DNA of 64,000 nucleotides from Streptomyces hawaiiensis. Lineage in GTDB: Bacteria > Actinomycetota > Actinomycetes > Streptomycetales > Streptomycetaceae. Positions 8,613-18,161 of this stretch are shown piece by piece (within the stretch, counting starts at the first letter, position 1; each line of letters starts with the position of its first letter). Under the pieces are notes generated by a model. The model was not told the origin of the DNA and did no database searches. It saw only the letters and a list, made by a program, of their open reading frames with translations. The stretch covers positions 8,742,001 through 8,806,000 of the forward strand of contig NZ_CP021978.1 in NCBI RefSeq assembly GCF_004803895.1, in the 5' to 3' direction. A program made the translations under genes and the position numbers.

Positions 8613-9304
8613 GCGACCCGGTGACCGACGCGGATCCCGTCCGTACGGTGCTGGCGGCGCGGACCTCCGCGGCCGCGGCGGTGCTCGTCATCGCCCTCCG
8701 CGGTGGCCACTGGCCCTACTCCTGTGGACTCGCCGGCGTGGTCCGCCGCCTCGCTCCGCGCCTCTCGGCCGCCGGCGCCGAAGTCCTCCTGCTGGCCTCG
8801 GAAACGCCCGGGACACGGCAGGCGATCAGCGCGGCCTGGCGGCTGCCCTTCCCGTGGGTGCCGGACGTGGCGGTGGAAGCGGTCGCCCGGGAACTGGGCG
8901 CGTGGGACCAGGCGTCCGGCCGGGTACTCGACGGCCTTGGTCTGCTCGGGCCGGACGGTGCCTGGATCCTGCGCCAGGACTTCGACGATCCGAGCGGTAC
9001 CGGCTCGCCCGAGGACGTCCTCGCCGCACTTCGACGGGCCGCCCTGGCCCCCGTCCCGGCCCTGCCGTCCGCAGGTGCCGAGGGGCCGGCCTCCGGCACC
9101 CCGGCACCTGCGGACGGGACGCTCGTCCGCGACCCAGGGCAGGCCGCGGAAATCCTCCGCCGGGCCTTGGCCGGCGCGGACCACCTGGCACGGCGCTTGC
9201 CACCGGCCTCGGCTGCCGCCGCGAACGCGGAACGCACCCGCCTCCGCCTCGCGTTGTATCTGCAGTCCGTACAGGACCTCGTCCCCGCCTCCTGCCCGGC
9301 CTGA
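8609..9304 (+). CDS. redoxin-like (AhpC/TSA, thioredoxin-fold) protein of unknown role
   Basis: A 231-residue protein. Residues about 25-145 follow the peroxiredoxin/AhpC-TSA order: a beta strand VLVIALRGG, then HWPYSC at 34-39, AGAEVLLLASETP, FPWVPD and LLGPDGAWILR. The usual CPYC or T-x-x-C active site is changed so that a single cysteine, C39, remains. The last 80 residues are Ala/Pro-rich and then helical, with no known match. It could be a thiol reductase or peroxidase protecting the oxygen-sensitive Fe-S enzymes of the operon, but catalysis is uncertain. Translation is coupled to the ferredoxin gene. Confidence 0.65.
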   Translation: MSDPVTDADPVRTVLAARTSAAAAVLVIALRGGHWPYSCGLAGVVRRLAPRLSAAGAEVLLLASETPGTRQAISAAWRLPFPWVPDVAVEAVARELGAWDQASGRVLDGLGLLGPDGAWILRQDFDDPSGTGSPEDVLAALRRAALAPVPALPSAGAEGPASGTPAPADGTLVRDPGQAAEILRRALAGADHLARRLPPASAAAANAERTRLRLALYLQSVQDLVPASCPA

Positions 9305-9585
9305 GGCCCGCACGGTGGGTTCGGGCCCGGGCAGCCTGCCATCCGCGCCCGGACCACAACCCTTCAAGGCCGTAGGCCACTCCTCACCCTGTAGCGCCCC
9401 TGCGCCCTCCGGCTCGGCTCCTACGCCGCGCGCAGAAAGCCGAGGGCAGCCGCCCCGGCCTACCCCGGCCCGGCGCCTTCCGGGCCCACCTGCCGCATCA
9501 GCCGGGAGCCCGCATCGCCGAGGGCCAACGACGCCCCGCCCGGTCCCTCTCGAGAGCGTTACTCACGCCAAGGAGAAGCAGCACC

Positions 9586-11505
9586 ATGACCGACACCCAC
9601 ACCCCCCGTGCTCCCGGTGCGGCTCCGGCCACCCGGACCGAGCGGCTCGACCGCGTCGTCATCCGGTTCGCCGGGGACTCCGGTGACGGCATGCAACTCG
9701 CCGGGGACCGCTTCACCTCGGCAGCGGCTGCCTTCGGAAACGACCTGGCCACGCTGCCGAACTTCCCGGCGGAGATCCGCGCACCACAGGGCACGATCCC
9801 GGGTGTCTCCTCCTTCCAGGTGCACTTCGCCGACTACGACATCCTCACGGCCGGGGACCGCCCCGACGTGCTGGTGGCGATGAACCCCGCCGCCCTGAAG
9901 GCCAATCTCGCCGACCTGCCGCCCGGCGGAACCCTGATCGTCAACACCGACGAGTTCACCGCGCGCAACCTGACCCGGGCCGGATACGCGTCGAACCCGC
10001 TCCAGGACGACGACGCCCTGACCGCCTTCCAAGTGCACCAAGTGGCCATGACAACACTGACCCGGGGCGCGCTGGAGGCCACCGGCCTGAGCAAGAAGGA
10101 CGCCGAGCGGGCCAAGAACATGTTCGCCCTCGGCCTGCTGTCCTGGATGTACCACCGGCCGACCCAGGAGACCGAGCGGTTCCTGCGGGAGAAGTTCGCG
10201 CGGAGACCCGGTATCGGCGAGGCGAACGTCCTGGCCTTCCGGGCCGGATGGAACTACGGCGAGACGACCGAGTCGTTCGCGGTGAGCTTCGAGGTCGCCC
10301 CGGCGACGACACTGCCACCCGGCGAGTACCGGCAGATCACCGGCAACACCGCCCTGGCGTACGGCATCATCGCCGCCGGGATCCGCTCCGGACTGCCGGT
10401 CGTGCTCGGGAGCTACCCCATCACCCCGGCCAGCGACATCCTGCACGAGCTGTCCCGGCACAAGAACTTCGGCGTGACCACCCTGCAGGCGGAGGACGAG
10501 ATCGCCGCCGTCGGCGCCGCACTGGGTGCCTCCTACGGCGGCGCGCTCGGCGTCACCACCACCTCCGGCCCCGGCCTCGCCCTCAAGAGCGAGACCATCG
10601 GCCTGGCCGTGATGACGGAGCTGCCGCTGCTGGTGATCGACGTGCAGCGCGGTGGGCCGTCCACCGGCCTGCCCACCAAGACCGAGCAGGCGGACTTGCT
10701 CCAGGCGATGTTCGGCCGCAACGGCGAGTCCCCGGTGCCGGTCCTCGCCCCGTCCACGCCAGCGGACTGCTTCGACACGGTACTCGACGCCACCCGGATC
10801 GCCCTGGCCTACCGGACCCCCGTCGTACTGCTCTCCGACGGCCACATCGCCAACGGCTCGGAGCCCTGGCTCGTTCCCGACACCGCCCGTCTTCCCGACC
10901 TCCGCGTCGAGTTCACGACCGAGCCCAACGCCCCCGACGGATCAGGCGACTTCTGGGGCTATCTGCGCGACCCCGGCACCCTCGCCCGCCCCTGGGCCGT
11001 GCCGGGCACCCCCGGGCTCGAACACCGCATCGGCGGCCTGGAGAAGGCCGACGGCACCGGCGACATCTCCTACGATCCCGGCAACCACGAGCGCATGGTC
11101 CGGCTGCGCCAGGCCAAGGTCGACGGAATCACCGTGCCCGACGCGCACGTCGACGACCCCGCCTCCAGCGGGAGGGACTCCGGGACGGCAGAGATTCTCG
11201 TGGTCGGCTGGGGCTCCTCCTACGGGGCGATCGGCGCCGCGGTACGCCGTGTCCGCGGAACCGGCCGTGCCGTCGCCCACCTGCACCTGCGTCACCTCAA
11301 CCCGTTCCCGCCGAATCTGGGCCAGATCCTCTCCCACTACCAGCGCGTCGTCGTCCCCGAACTGAACCTCGGCCAGCTCGCGATGCTGCTGCGATCCAGA
11401 TACCTGACCGACGTGGTGTCGTACACGAAGGTCGCCGGTCTGCCGTTCGGGGCCGAAGAGCTGCAGGGCGTGCTCACCGAAGTGATCGAAGGAGTCCGGA
11501 CATGA
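9586..11505 (+). CDS. korA: 2-oxoacid:ferredoxin oxidoreductase, alpha subunit (gamma-alpha fusion)
   Basis: A 639-residue subunit that, with the next gene product, oxidatively decarboxylates a 2-oxoacid with CoA and reduces ferredoxin. The N-terminal gamma domain (about 22-200) has GDSGDGMQLAG. The pyrimidine-binding alpha domain follows from about residue 245 with YPITPASDILHEL and TTSGPGLALKSE. A C-terminal transketolase-like domain completes it. The length is normal for 2-oxoglutarate enzymes of the KorAB type. It starts behind AAGGAGAAG after 281 bp without a gene, so it may have its own promoter or follow operon readthrough. It overlaps korB by ATGA. Whether this is the housekeeping enzyme or a dedicated copy cannot be decided here. 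Confidence 0.9.
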   Translation: MTDTHTPRAPGAAPATRTERLDRVVIRFAGDSGDGMQLAGDRFTSAAAAFGNDLATLPNFPAEIRAPQGTIPGVSSFQVHFADYDILTAGDRPDVLVAMNPAALKANLADLPPGGTLIVNTDEFTARNLTRAGYASNPLQDDDALTAFQVHQVAMTTLTRGALEATGLSKKDAERAKNMFALGLLSWMYHRPTQETERFLREKFARRPGIGEANVLAFRAGWNYGETTESFAVSFEVAPATTLPPGEYRQITGNTALAYGIIAAGIRSGLPVVLGSYPITPASDILHELSRHKNFGVTTLQAEDEIAAVGAALGASYGGALGVTTTSGPGLALKSETIGLAVMTELPLLVIDVQRGGPSTGLPTKTEQADLLQAMFGRNGESPVPVLAPSTPADCFDTVLDATRIALAYRTPVVLLSDGHIANGSEPWLVPDTARLPDLRVEFTTEPNAPDGSGDFWGYLRDPGTLARPWAVPGTPGLEHRIGGLEKADGTGDISYDPGNHERMVRLRQAKVDGITVPDAHVDDPASSGRDSGTAEILVVGWGSSYGAIGAAVRRVRGTGRAVAHLHLRHLNPFPPNLGQILSHYQRVVVPELNLGQLAMLLRSRYLTDVVSYTKVAGLPFGAEELQGVLTEVIEGVRT

Positions 11506-12599
11506 GCACGACCGACCTCGGCCTGCCCCGCCCCGGTTCGCCGGCTCCCGGCCTTCCCGGCCTCGGCGGCCAGGCGCTGGTGCCGGCCACCGACGCCGAG
11601 CTCTCGCCGAAGGACTTCAAATCCGACCAGGAGATGCGCTGGTGCCCCGGCTGCGGGGACTACGCGGTCCTGGCCGCGGTGCAGGGCTTCATGCCCCGGC
11701 TGGGCCTGGCCCGGGAGAACATCGTCTTCCTCTCGGGCATCGGCTGCTCCAGCCGGTTCCCGTACTACATGAACACCTACGGCATGCACTCCATCCACGG
11801 CCGCGCCCCCGCCATCGCCACCGGCCTGGCCGTGGCCCGCCCCGACCTGTCCCTCTGGGTGGTCACAGGCGACGGCGACGCGCTGTCCATCGGCGGCAAC
11901 CACCTCATCCACACCCTGCGCCGCAACGTCAATCTCAAGATCCTGCTCTTCAACAACCGGATCTACGGCCTCACCAAGGGCCAGTACAGCCCCACGTCCG
12001 AAACCGGGAAGATCACCAAATCCACGCCCGCGGGCTCGGTCGACGCCCCGTTCAATCCCGTCTCACTCGCCCTGGGGGCCGAAGCCACCTTCGTCGCACG
12101 CGTCCTGGACTCCGACCGTGCGGGACTCACGGACGTACTGACCGCCGCAGCCGAGCACCGGGGCACCGCGCTGGTGGAGATCTACCAGAACTGCCCGATC
12201 TTCAACGACGGGGCCTTCGAAGTGCTACGGCAGCCAGGCGAGAGGGAACGGCGCATCATCCCGCTGCGCCACGGCGAACCGATCCGCTTCGGCCCCGAGG
12301 GCGAATACGGCGTCACCCGCGACGATTCCGGACGACTCACCACCGCCAGGGTCGCAGAAGCCGGCGAGGACGCCCTCCTGGTGCACGACGCCACGTGCGC
12401 TGACCCGACCACCGCCTTCGCCCTGTCGCGGCTCTCCTCACCGGACCTCAGCCATTGCGTCACCGGCATCTTCCGCTCCGTGAGCCGTCCCGCCTACGAC
12501 GATCAGGTCCGCGCCCAGACCGACCACGCCAGATCCGCCGCCCCGGCAGATCTTCAGGCACTGCTCGCCGGCAAGGAGAGCTGGACCGTCACCGGCTGA
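11502..12599 (+). CDS. korB: 2-oxoacid:ferredoxin oxidoreductase, beta subunit
   Basis: A 365-residue thiamine-diphosphate-binding subunit. The cysteines in MRWCPGCGDYAVL belong to the cluster-binding region, and VVTGDGDALSIGGNHLIH is the TPP/Mg-binding motif. The alpha/beta order, the ATGA overlap and the length fit two-subunit KorAB enzymes. Electrons released here would reduce the ferredoxins encoded upstream, giving the low-potential power the flavoprotein reductase needs. That link is inferred from gene order. Confidence 0.92.
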   Translation: MSTTDLGLPRPGSPAPGLPGLGGQALVPATDAELSPKDFKSDQEMRWCPGCGDYAVLAAVQGFMPRLGLARENIVFLSGIGCSSRFPYYMNTYGMHSIHGRAPAIATGLAVARPDLSLWVVTGDGDALSIGGNHLIHTLRRNVNLKILLFNNRIYGLTKGQYSPTSETGKITKSTPAGSVDAPFNPVSLALGAEATFVARVLDSDRAGLTDVLTAAAEHRGTALVEIYQNCPIFNDGAFEVLRQPGERERRIIPLRHGEPIRFGPEGEYGVTRDDSGRLTTARVAEAGEDALLVHDATCADPTTAFALSRLSSPDLSHCVTGIFRSVSRPAYDDQVRAQTDHARSAAPADLQALLAGKESWTVTG

Positions 12600-12632
12600 C
12601 ATCCCTCAGCACCGCCGCTCACACCCACCGGA

Positions 12633-13802
12633 ATGCGAGCCCCCATGACAACGAGCACCCCGTCGACCGACCACACACCCGTCGCCGCCGACCTCCGCCG
12701 GGCACTCTCCGGGGTCCTCGACCCGGAGATCCACCGGCCGATCACCGAGCTCGGGATGGTCAAGGACGTGACAGTCGACCCCGACGGAACCGTCACCGTC
12801 AGCATCTGTCTGACCGTGTCAGGTTGCCCGATGCGGGACCGGATCACCGCGGACACCACCGCCGCGCTGTCCGCACTGCCCGGCGTGCGCGAGGTACGGA
12901 TCGAACTGGACGTCATGAGCGACGAGCAGCGCACCGCACTCCGCCGAAGCCTGCGGGGTGACGCGGCGGAACCGGCGATCCCGTTCGCCGAACCCGGCTC
13001 GCTCACCAGGGTGTACTGCGTCACCTCGGGCAAGGGCGGAGTCGGCAAGTCGAGCGTCACCGTCAACCTGGCGGCGGCGATGGCCGACAGCGGACTGTCG
13101 GTGGGCGTGCTGGACGCCGACATCTACGGCCACTCGGTCCCACGGATGCTGGGCGTCGACACCGGCCCCACCCAGGTCGAAAAAATGATCATGCCGCCGC
13201 GGGCCAACGGCGTGAAGGTGATCTCCATCGGGATGTTCACTCCGGGCAACGCCCCCGTGGTGTGGCGCGGCCCGATGCTGCACCGGGCTCTGCGGCAGTT
13301 CCTCGCCGACGTCTACTGGGGAGACCTGGACGTGCTCCTGCTCGACCTGCCGCCCGGCACCGGCGACATCGCGATCTCCGTCGCGCAGCTGCTCCCCGAC
13401 TCCGAACTGCTCATCGTGACCACTCCGCAGCCCGCCGCAGCCGAAGTGGCCGAGCGTGCCGGAGCCATCGCGCTGCAGACGGGCCAGCGAGTGGTCGGCG
13501 TGGTGGAGAACATGTCCTGGCTGCTGCTGCCGGACGGATCCCGTACAGAACCGTTCGGCTCCGGCGGAGGCCAGACGGTCGCCGACTCACTGTCACGCAA
13601 GGTCGGCACCCGGATCCCCCTGCTCGGCCGGATACCCCTGGACCCCCGCCTGCGCGAAGCGGGCGACACCGGCGCCCCCCTGGTCCTCACCGCCCCGCGG
13701 GCCCCGGCGGCGACGGCCCTGCGCACCATTGCCACAACCCTTTCCGTACGCCCCCGCGGCCTGGCCGGCCAACCGCTTCCGCTCAGCCTGTCCCGTGACT
13801 GA
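12633..13802 (+). CDS. mrp: Mrp/NBP35-family Fe-S cluster carrier ATPase
   Basis: A 389-residue protein with an N-terminal MIP18/DUF59 domain (about 15-90) and a C-terminal P-loop domain. The deviant Walker A is SGKGGVGKSS near residue 131, and DLPPGTGD is the Mrp signature. Mrp proteins bind and transfer [4Fe-4S] clusters to apo-enzymes. Its place at the end of an operon rich in Fe-S proteins suggests dedicated cluster delivery. The ATG at 12645 is an alternative start, since neither has a strong ribosome site. The usual C-terminal CxxC pair of Mrp proteins is not evident; only the P-loop and the Mrp signature were read with confidence. Confidence 0.88.
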   Translation: MRAPMTTSTPSTDHTPVAADLRRALSGVLDPEIHRPITELGMVKDVTVDPDGTVTVSICLTVSGCPMRDRITADTTAALSALPGVREVRIELDVMSDEQRTALRRSLRGDAAEPAIPFAEPGSLTRVYCVTSGKGGVGKSSVTVNLAAAMADSGLSVGVLDADIYGHSVPRMLGVDTGPTQVEKMIMPPRANGVKVISIGMFTPGNAPVVWRGPMLHRALRQFLADVYWGDLDVLLLDLPPGTGDIAISVAQLLPDSELLIVTTPQPAAAEVAERAGAIALQTGQRVVGVVENMSWLLLPDGSRTEPFGSGGGQTVADSLSRKVGTRIPLLGRIPLDPRLREAGDTGAPLVLTAPRAPAATALRTIATTLSVRPRGLAGQPLPLSLSRD

Positions 13803-14630
13803 ACGATCACGTCTGCCGCTTCGTGGGCTTCCCGAGTCCCGCTGCCCACACCGGCGATGCTCCCCGAGTCCCAGTGCCACAAGACGATTGCGATCGCTCC
13901 GTTGAAGGCCTGCCCGAGCCGGACTGCCTCCCCGTGTCGGCGCAGGCCGTAGGTGTAGTGCCCTCGTTGAGTTTGCCGATCTCATGTGCTCGTCGAGGGC
14001 CAGTTCGTCAGCCATGGGGGTGCCGGCGTGGCGGATCGCGGCCGGTGTCTGGTAGCCCGTCAGCAGCTTGAGCAGGCAGGTGCTGGTCAGCTTCAGGTCG
14101 CGCTATCTGTCGTTACCTAGCCGCCATGGCCGACTGTGTCGTGATCAACGTGGACTATGCCGTCGCCCCGCAGCGGCAGCGGGTCTTCACGGCAGCCGTA
14201 AGGGGAGTTGGCTCGATGAAGGGTTTCGTCGGAGACGGAAGGCGACGTGTGTCCGGACTGCAAGGCAGGACCCATGCCCGAGAACGCCTGCGTCACGGTC
14301 GGAATGCCGGAGCAGATGTGACACCGCCCGACTCTGCGCACACGATCGTGCAGATCGAACTGGAAGGAGGGTTCCCGGCGCGTCAGGGAGCACGATGAGT
14401 GGGCCAAGGGCGCTTACCCTTACCGGCCGCGCACGAACGCCTAAAGCAGGCCGACTCCGGGATGCCGCCGGGAACAGCCGGCGCAGCCGTTCATCGACGC
14501 CCTGACCGAGCCGGTCCAGGCGCAGGCCGACACGACACAGTTCGTCGTCCTGCACCGGCGGGCGGAGATCCTGGGGCGGCACTTCCCGCCGGAGCTCCCC
14601 GACCCCGACCACGCCGCCGCTGACCCCACC
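13803..14630. other. mosaic of gene fragments without an intact gene
   Basis: No complete gene is seen. On the minus strand around 13990-14100 the reading LLKLLTGYQTPAAIRHAG resembles IS110-type transposases. On the plus strand 14085-14190 reads CRYLAAMADCVVINVDYAVAPQ, which resembles the strand before the oxyanion region of hormone-sensitive-lipase-type alpha/beta hydrolases. From about 14490 an open frame runs into the IS21 relic but its first 45 residues are not recognised. The patchwork suggests repeated insertion and deletion just past the end of the intact operon. Confidence 0.4.
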
Positions 14631-15421
14631 ATGACTCCGACCACGGACGCGGCCGACGAACGCCGCCGGATCGGCTCCCGGCCACGGCCGGTGGGTGAGT
14701 ACTTTGCTGTCGAACGGCCGTTGCTGCACCCGTTGCCGGGCGAACCGTTCGAGACGGGGCGGCTGTTCAGTCTGCGGGTGGACCGCTTCAGCCAGGTCAG
14801 CGTCCGCACCAACCGCTACTCGGTGCCGGTGCGGCTGATCGGCCGGACGGCGCGGGTCATGCTGCACGCGTCCGAGCTGGTGGCTACGACGGGCAGAAGG
14901 AAGTCACCCGGCACGAGCGCCTCATCGCCAAAGGTCAGGCCCGACCCGTGCTGGACCACTACCTGGAGGCCCTGGTCAAGAAGCCCGGCGCCTTCCCGGG
15001 CGCCACCGCCCTGGAACAGGCGAAGTCCGCGGGCAAGTTCACCCCGGTCCATGACGCCTGGTGGGCCGCGGCCTGCAAGGCCCACGGGGACCGGGACGGC
15101 ACCCGGGCTCTGATCGAGGTCCTGCTGCTGGGCCGCAACCTCACCCACGAGTACCTGGTCGCCGGACTCGCCACCGCCCTGAGGGCCGGCGCTTTGACCG
15201 CGGACGCGGTCGCGCTGGAGGCGCGGAAGGCAGCGGAGGCCGACGACGTGGACGAGCCGCCCGCCCCCGCCCGGTCGGACCGGGCGAAGGTGACGTTCCT
15301 GACCCAGCGGCGGCTGGCCCACTTGCCGCCCGACAACCGGCCGCCGCTCTCGGTTGCGGCCTACGACCAGCTGCTGAAAAACAGGCAGCCGGCCGACCGC
15401 CCCGCGATCCGGGGAGAGTGA
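14631..15421 (+). pseudogene. istA: IS21-family transposase istA, C-terminal relic with frameshift
   Basis: The first frame reads GSRPRPVGEYFAVERPLL and continues to about 14890, close to the IstA fragment at 41.8-43.3 kb. A frameshift near 14885 moves the reading to the frame opening at about 14948, which continues with LEALVKKPGAFPGATALEQA to the normal IstA C-terminus. The N-terminal HTH and most of the DDE core are missing, so it cannot be active. The next gene is the matching istB relic. Confidence 0.8.
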
Positions 15422-15425
15422 CGCC

Positions 15426-15924
15426 ATGACGTTCCAACGCCACCGCGGGCTGACCGAACAGGCCGCCGACGCCGCCGTCGACCAGGCATGCCGCATGCTG
15501 CGGCTGCCCACCATCCGGGCCCAGATCCCCGACCTGGCCGAAGCCGCCGCCCGGGACCACCACTCGCCACCAAACTGGTCAACGAACTGGTCGAGGCCGC
15601 GGACGAGAAGGTACTGACCAAGACCATCGCCCGATACGGCCGCTGGACCTCCTTGCGATCGACGAGCTCGGATACATGGAACTGGACCGCCGCGGCGCTG
15701 AGTTGCTGTTCCAGGTGCTGACCGAGCGGGAGGAGAAGAACAGCGTCGCCATTGCCTCGAACGAGTCGTTCGGAGGGTGGACGAAGACCTTCACCGATCC
15801 GCAACTCTGCGCGGCCATCGTCGACCGCCTGACCTTCGGAGGGAACATCATCGAGACCGGCAGCGACTCCTACCGCCTCGCCAGCACCAGGGCCGCCCAG
15901 GCCCAAAATGCCACCACGAGCTGA
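15426..15924 (+). pseudogene. istB: IS21-family helper ATPase istB, internally deleted and frameshifted
   Basis: The first 44 residues (GLTEQAADAAVDQACRMLRL…) match an IstB N-terminus. The Walker A region is missing: after AEAAARDH the text jumps directly to TKLVNELVEAADEKV, and another shift near 15645 leads to the C-terminal frame (ELLFQVLTEREEKNSVAIAS). The copy at 47.2-48.0 kb keeps part of the region lost here. Without the P-loop it is non-functional. Confidence 0.8.
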
Positions 15925-17214
15925 TCAGTCCTTGCTCTCTCCAGCAGCGGCTTCTGCGCCGTGCCGTGTCAGATCAGCTGCCGAGGGATCGAGTTCGTCG
16001 GCAGTACGGGCCCTCCGGGTGGGAGAAAACGTCAGCGCAAGTGCCTGGATGACTGCTCCGGACAGTCCCATCCACAGGGCGAAGCGGTAGCTGACCTGGT
16101 CGGCGATTACTCCGCCAAGTGGTGCACCCACCGCTACCATTCCCCAGTTCATCGAGCGGATCGTCGCGTTCATCCGCCCTCGCAGCCGATCGGGTGTCAC
16201 CGCCTGGCGGTAGCTCATCTCCACCGGACTTTCGACGCCGATGGCCAGGGACACGACGAAGAAGCCGAGCGACACGGAGGCGAGCGCCCACGGTCCACGC
16301 CCGGCCAGGACCAAAGGCAGCCAGCCGACGGCAGCGAGCAGGCGGAAGGTGATCAGAGTGGCGCCGACCTCCAGTCTTCTGGCCACGCGACCGGAGAGCG
16401 CACCGCCGAGTATCACGCCGACACTCGCGCAGGCGTAGGTGACCCCCAGACCGAATTCTCCGATCTTGAGGCTCTGCAGGGCGAAGACCACGAAGACCGT
16501 GCTCACCATGCTGTTGAAGAGGAGCATCGCGTGCGAGGTCAGGGCGATGGACGCCAGCGTGCGATGCCGGTAGACCCATGCCACGCCCTCGCACAGCTCG
16601 CTGCCCATGCTGCCCCGCGCGCCTCGATCAGGGACGGGGTCGGGTGCCTTCACCGAGGCTAGGAGCAGGCCGGACATCAGATAGGTGAGGGCGTCCACCA
16701 GCACGGCGAGCGGCGCTCCCATGATTTTGATCAGTAGCCCGGCGAGCAGAGGGCCGGTCGAGCCGGCCACCGCGTCGGCCTGTTGCACGCGCGCGTATCC
16801 CGCATTGAGCAGCTCTTTGGGTACCAGCTGTGGCACATACGACTGGTTCGCCGCCTCGAACAGCAAGGACAACACCCCGAACACGAAGACGAACACGCAC
16901 AGCGCGGGGATGCTGAGTCGATCCAGCGCATACAGCACCGGTATCGCCCCGAGCAGGACTGCTCTTCCGAGGTCCGTAGTGACCATCATCGGCTTGCGCC
17001 GCCAGCGGTCCACCACGACCCCGGCTATGAGTCCGAAGAGCAGATACGGAACCCAGCGGGCGGCATTGACGATGCCGACCTCCGTGGCGGATGCGCTCAG
17101 CGTCACGGCGGTAAGGATTTGCAACGCCAGTCCCGTGACCTGAGAACCGAACGCAGACACAGCCGAGGCGGTCAAGAAACGTACGTACCCAGGGACTTCC
17201 ACCAGGCGCGGCAT
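15925..17214 (-). CDS. MFS transporter, MFS_3 (EntS-like) exporter family
   Basis: A 429-residue protein with about twelve hydrophobic helices. The loop between helices 2 and 3 reads GLIAGVVVDRWRRKPMM, the MFS signature, and the loop between helices 8 and 9 carries SGRVARR. The pattern is that of the EntS/MFS_3 group, often drug, siderophore or macrolide exporters. It stands between an IS21 relic and an IS6 fragment, with no partner gene to name its substrate. Its stop at 15925 abuts the istB relic, so the IS arrived right next to its 3' end. Confidence 0.85.
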   Translation of the reverse strand: MPRLVEVPGYVRFLTASAVSAFGSQVTGLALQILTAVTLSASATEVGIVNAARWVPYLLFGLIAGVVVDRWRRKPMMVTTDLGRAVLLGAIPVLYALDRLSIPALCVFVFVFGVLSLLFEAANQSYVPQLVPKELLNAGYARVQQADAVAGSTGPLLAGLLIKIMGAPLAVLVDALTYLMSGLLLASVKAPDPVPDRGARGSMGSELCEGVAWVYRHRTLASIALTSHAMLLFNSMVSTVFVVFALQSLKIGEFGLGVTYACASVGVILGGALSGRVARRLEVGATLITFRLLAAVGWLPLVLAGRGPWALASVSLGFFVVSLAIGVESPVEMSYRQAVTPDRLRGRMNATIRSMNWGMVAVGAPLGGVIADQVSYRFALWMGLSGAVIQALALTFSPTRRARTADELDPSAADLTRHGAEAAAGESKD

Positions 17215-17306
17215 GATCGGACCGTATCAGCGAGGATCACCGCCGGACGACGGCGGGACAAGTCACCCAACGACGGCAGACATGCGCCAGCGTTGTCGGC
17301 TCTCAT

Positions 17307-17700
17307 CGGTTCAGCACGAGGATGTCGAGGACGTTCCCGTCCTGGTCGACGGCCCGCCACAGGTACTGCAACCGCCCGTTGATCTTGATGAAGACCTCGT
17401 CCAGATGCCACTTTGTCCCCCGACTGGGGCTGCCGGCGGCGCAGCGCGCCTGCGTAGGTCTGCCCGAACTTGCCGCACCAGCGGCGGATCGTCTCGTACG
17501 AGACGACGATCCCGCGCTCGAGCATCAGCTCCTCGACCTCGCGGAACGACAGCGGGAAGCGGAAGTACAGCCACACACAGTGGGAGATGACCTCGACCGG
17601 GTACCGGTGCCCCTTGTACGACAGCGACGCGCTCCCACGGGCGACCCTTCCCGGTTGATCAACCCGAAGATCACCCCACCGGTCAGCCAACGTGACAGTG
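17307..17700 (-). pseudogene. IS6-family transposase, N-terminal half
   Basis: Read on the minus strand, this gives YKGHRYPVEVISHCVWLYF, then SFREVEELMLERGIVVSYET, a shift near 17410 (DK to WHLDEVFIKI), then LQYLWRAVDQDGNVLDILVL and a stop. That is the first half of an IS6-type DDE transposase; everything after DILVLNR is missing. The missing C-terminal half is found at 21.8-22.3 kb on the same strand, and the two share an 82-bp block (17307-17388 and 22220-22301). Confidence 0.82.
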
Positions 17701-17877
17701 CCTCTCCGTGGGAAGCCCCAGTCGGAGTGGCCCGGGTGCGCTGCACCGCAACACCTGGGACTACTTGGCAGAGCAAGTCCCCAAGCACAGGGAAGGCGGG
17801 GCTGCAACGAGGGAGGTGGTGGACAACGTCTTCCGCGCGCGCCGGCCGAGGAGGACATCACCACCGAGACCGACGGC

Positions 17878-18120
17878 ATGGTGACCGTGCCGCTGGCGGG
17901 CAGCTCGCTCGCTTCGGTGCTGCACTTCTGCGCCAATGTCCAGGACTGGCCCTACTTGCCGAACCACGCCTACAACGCTCTCGACAAGGCGATCGGGCGC
18001 CGGGTGGGTGCGGCGATCTCGCAGGCCCTGCTGAACGTCGTTCCCTCCGCGGACGCTTCCGGGCCGACGGAGGTTGTCTACCTGGACGACAAGATCACCG
18101 CCAAGGACGCCACGGCGTGA
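17878..18120 (+). CDS. hypothetical protein
   Basis: An 80-residue open frame starting MVTVPLAGSSLASVLHFCAN and ending KITAKDATA. It keeps actinobacterial codon use and a plausible mix of residues, with one amphipathic helix around NALDKAIGRRVGAAISQALL. No signal peptide, membrane segment or known family is recognised. The frame stays open upstream to about 17692, but that part overlaps the IS6 boundary region and looks non-coding. It may be a fragment of a larger gene broken by the IS6 event. Confidence 0.4.
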   Translation: MVTVPLAGSSLASVLHFCANVQDWPYLPNHAYNALDKAIGRRVGAAISQALLNVVPSADASGPTEVVYLDDKITAKDATA

Positions 18121-18161
18121 CCGACTGCCCCGCCGTGCCGACGGGTTCCGCGCTTCGGCGT

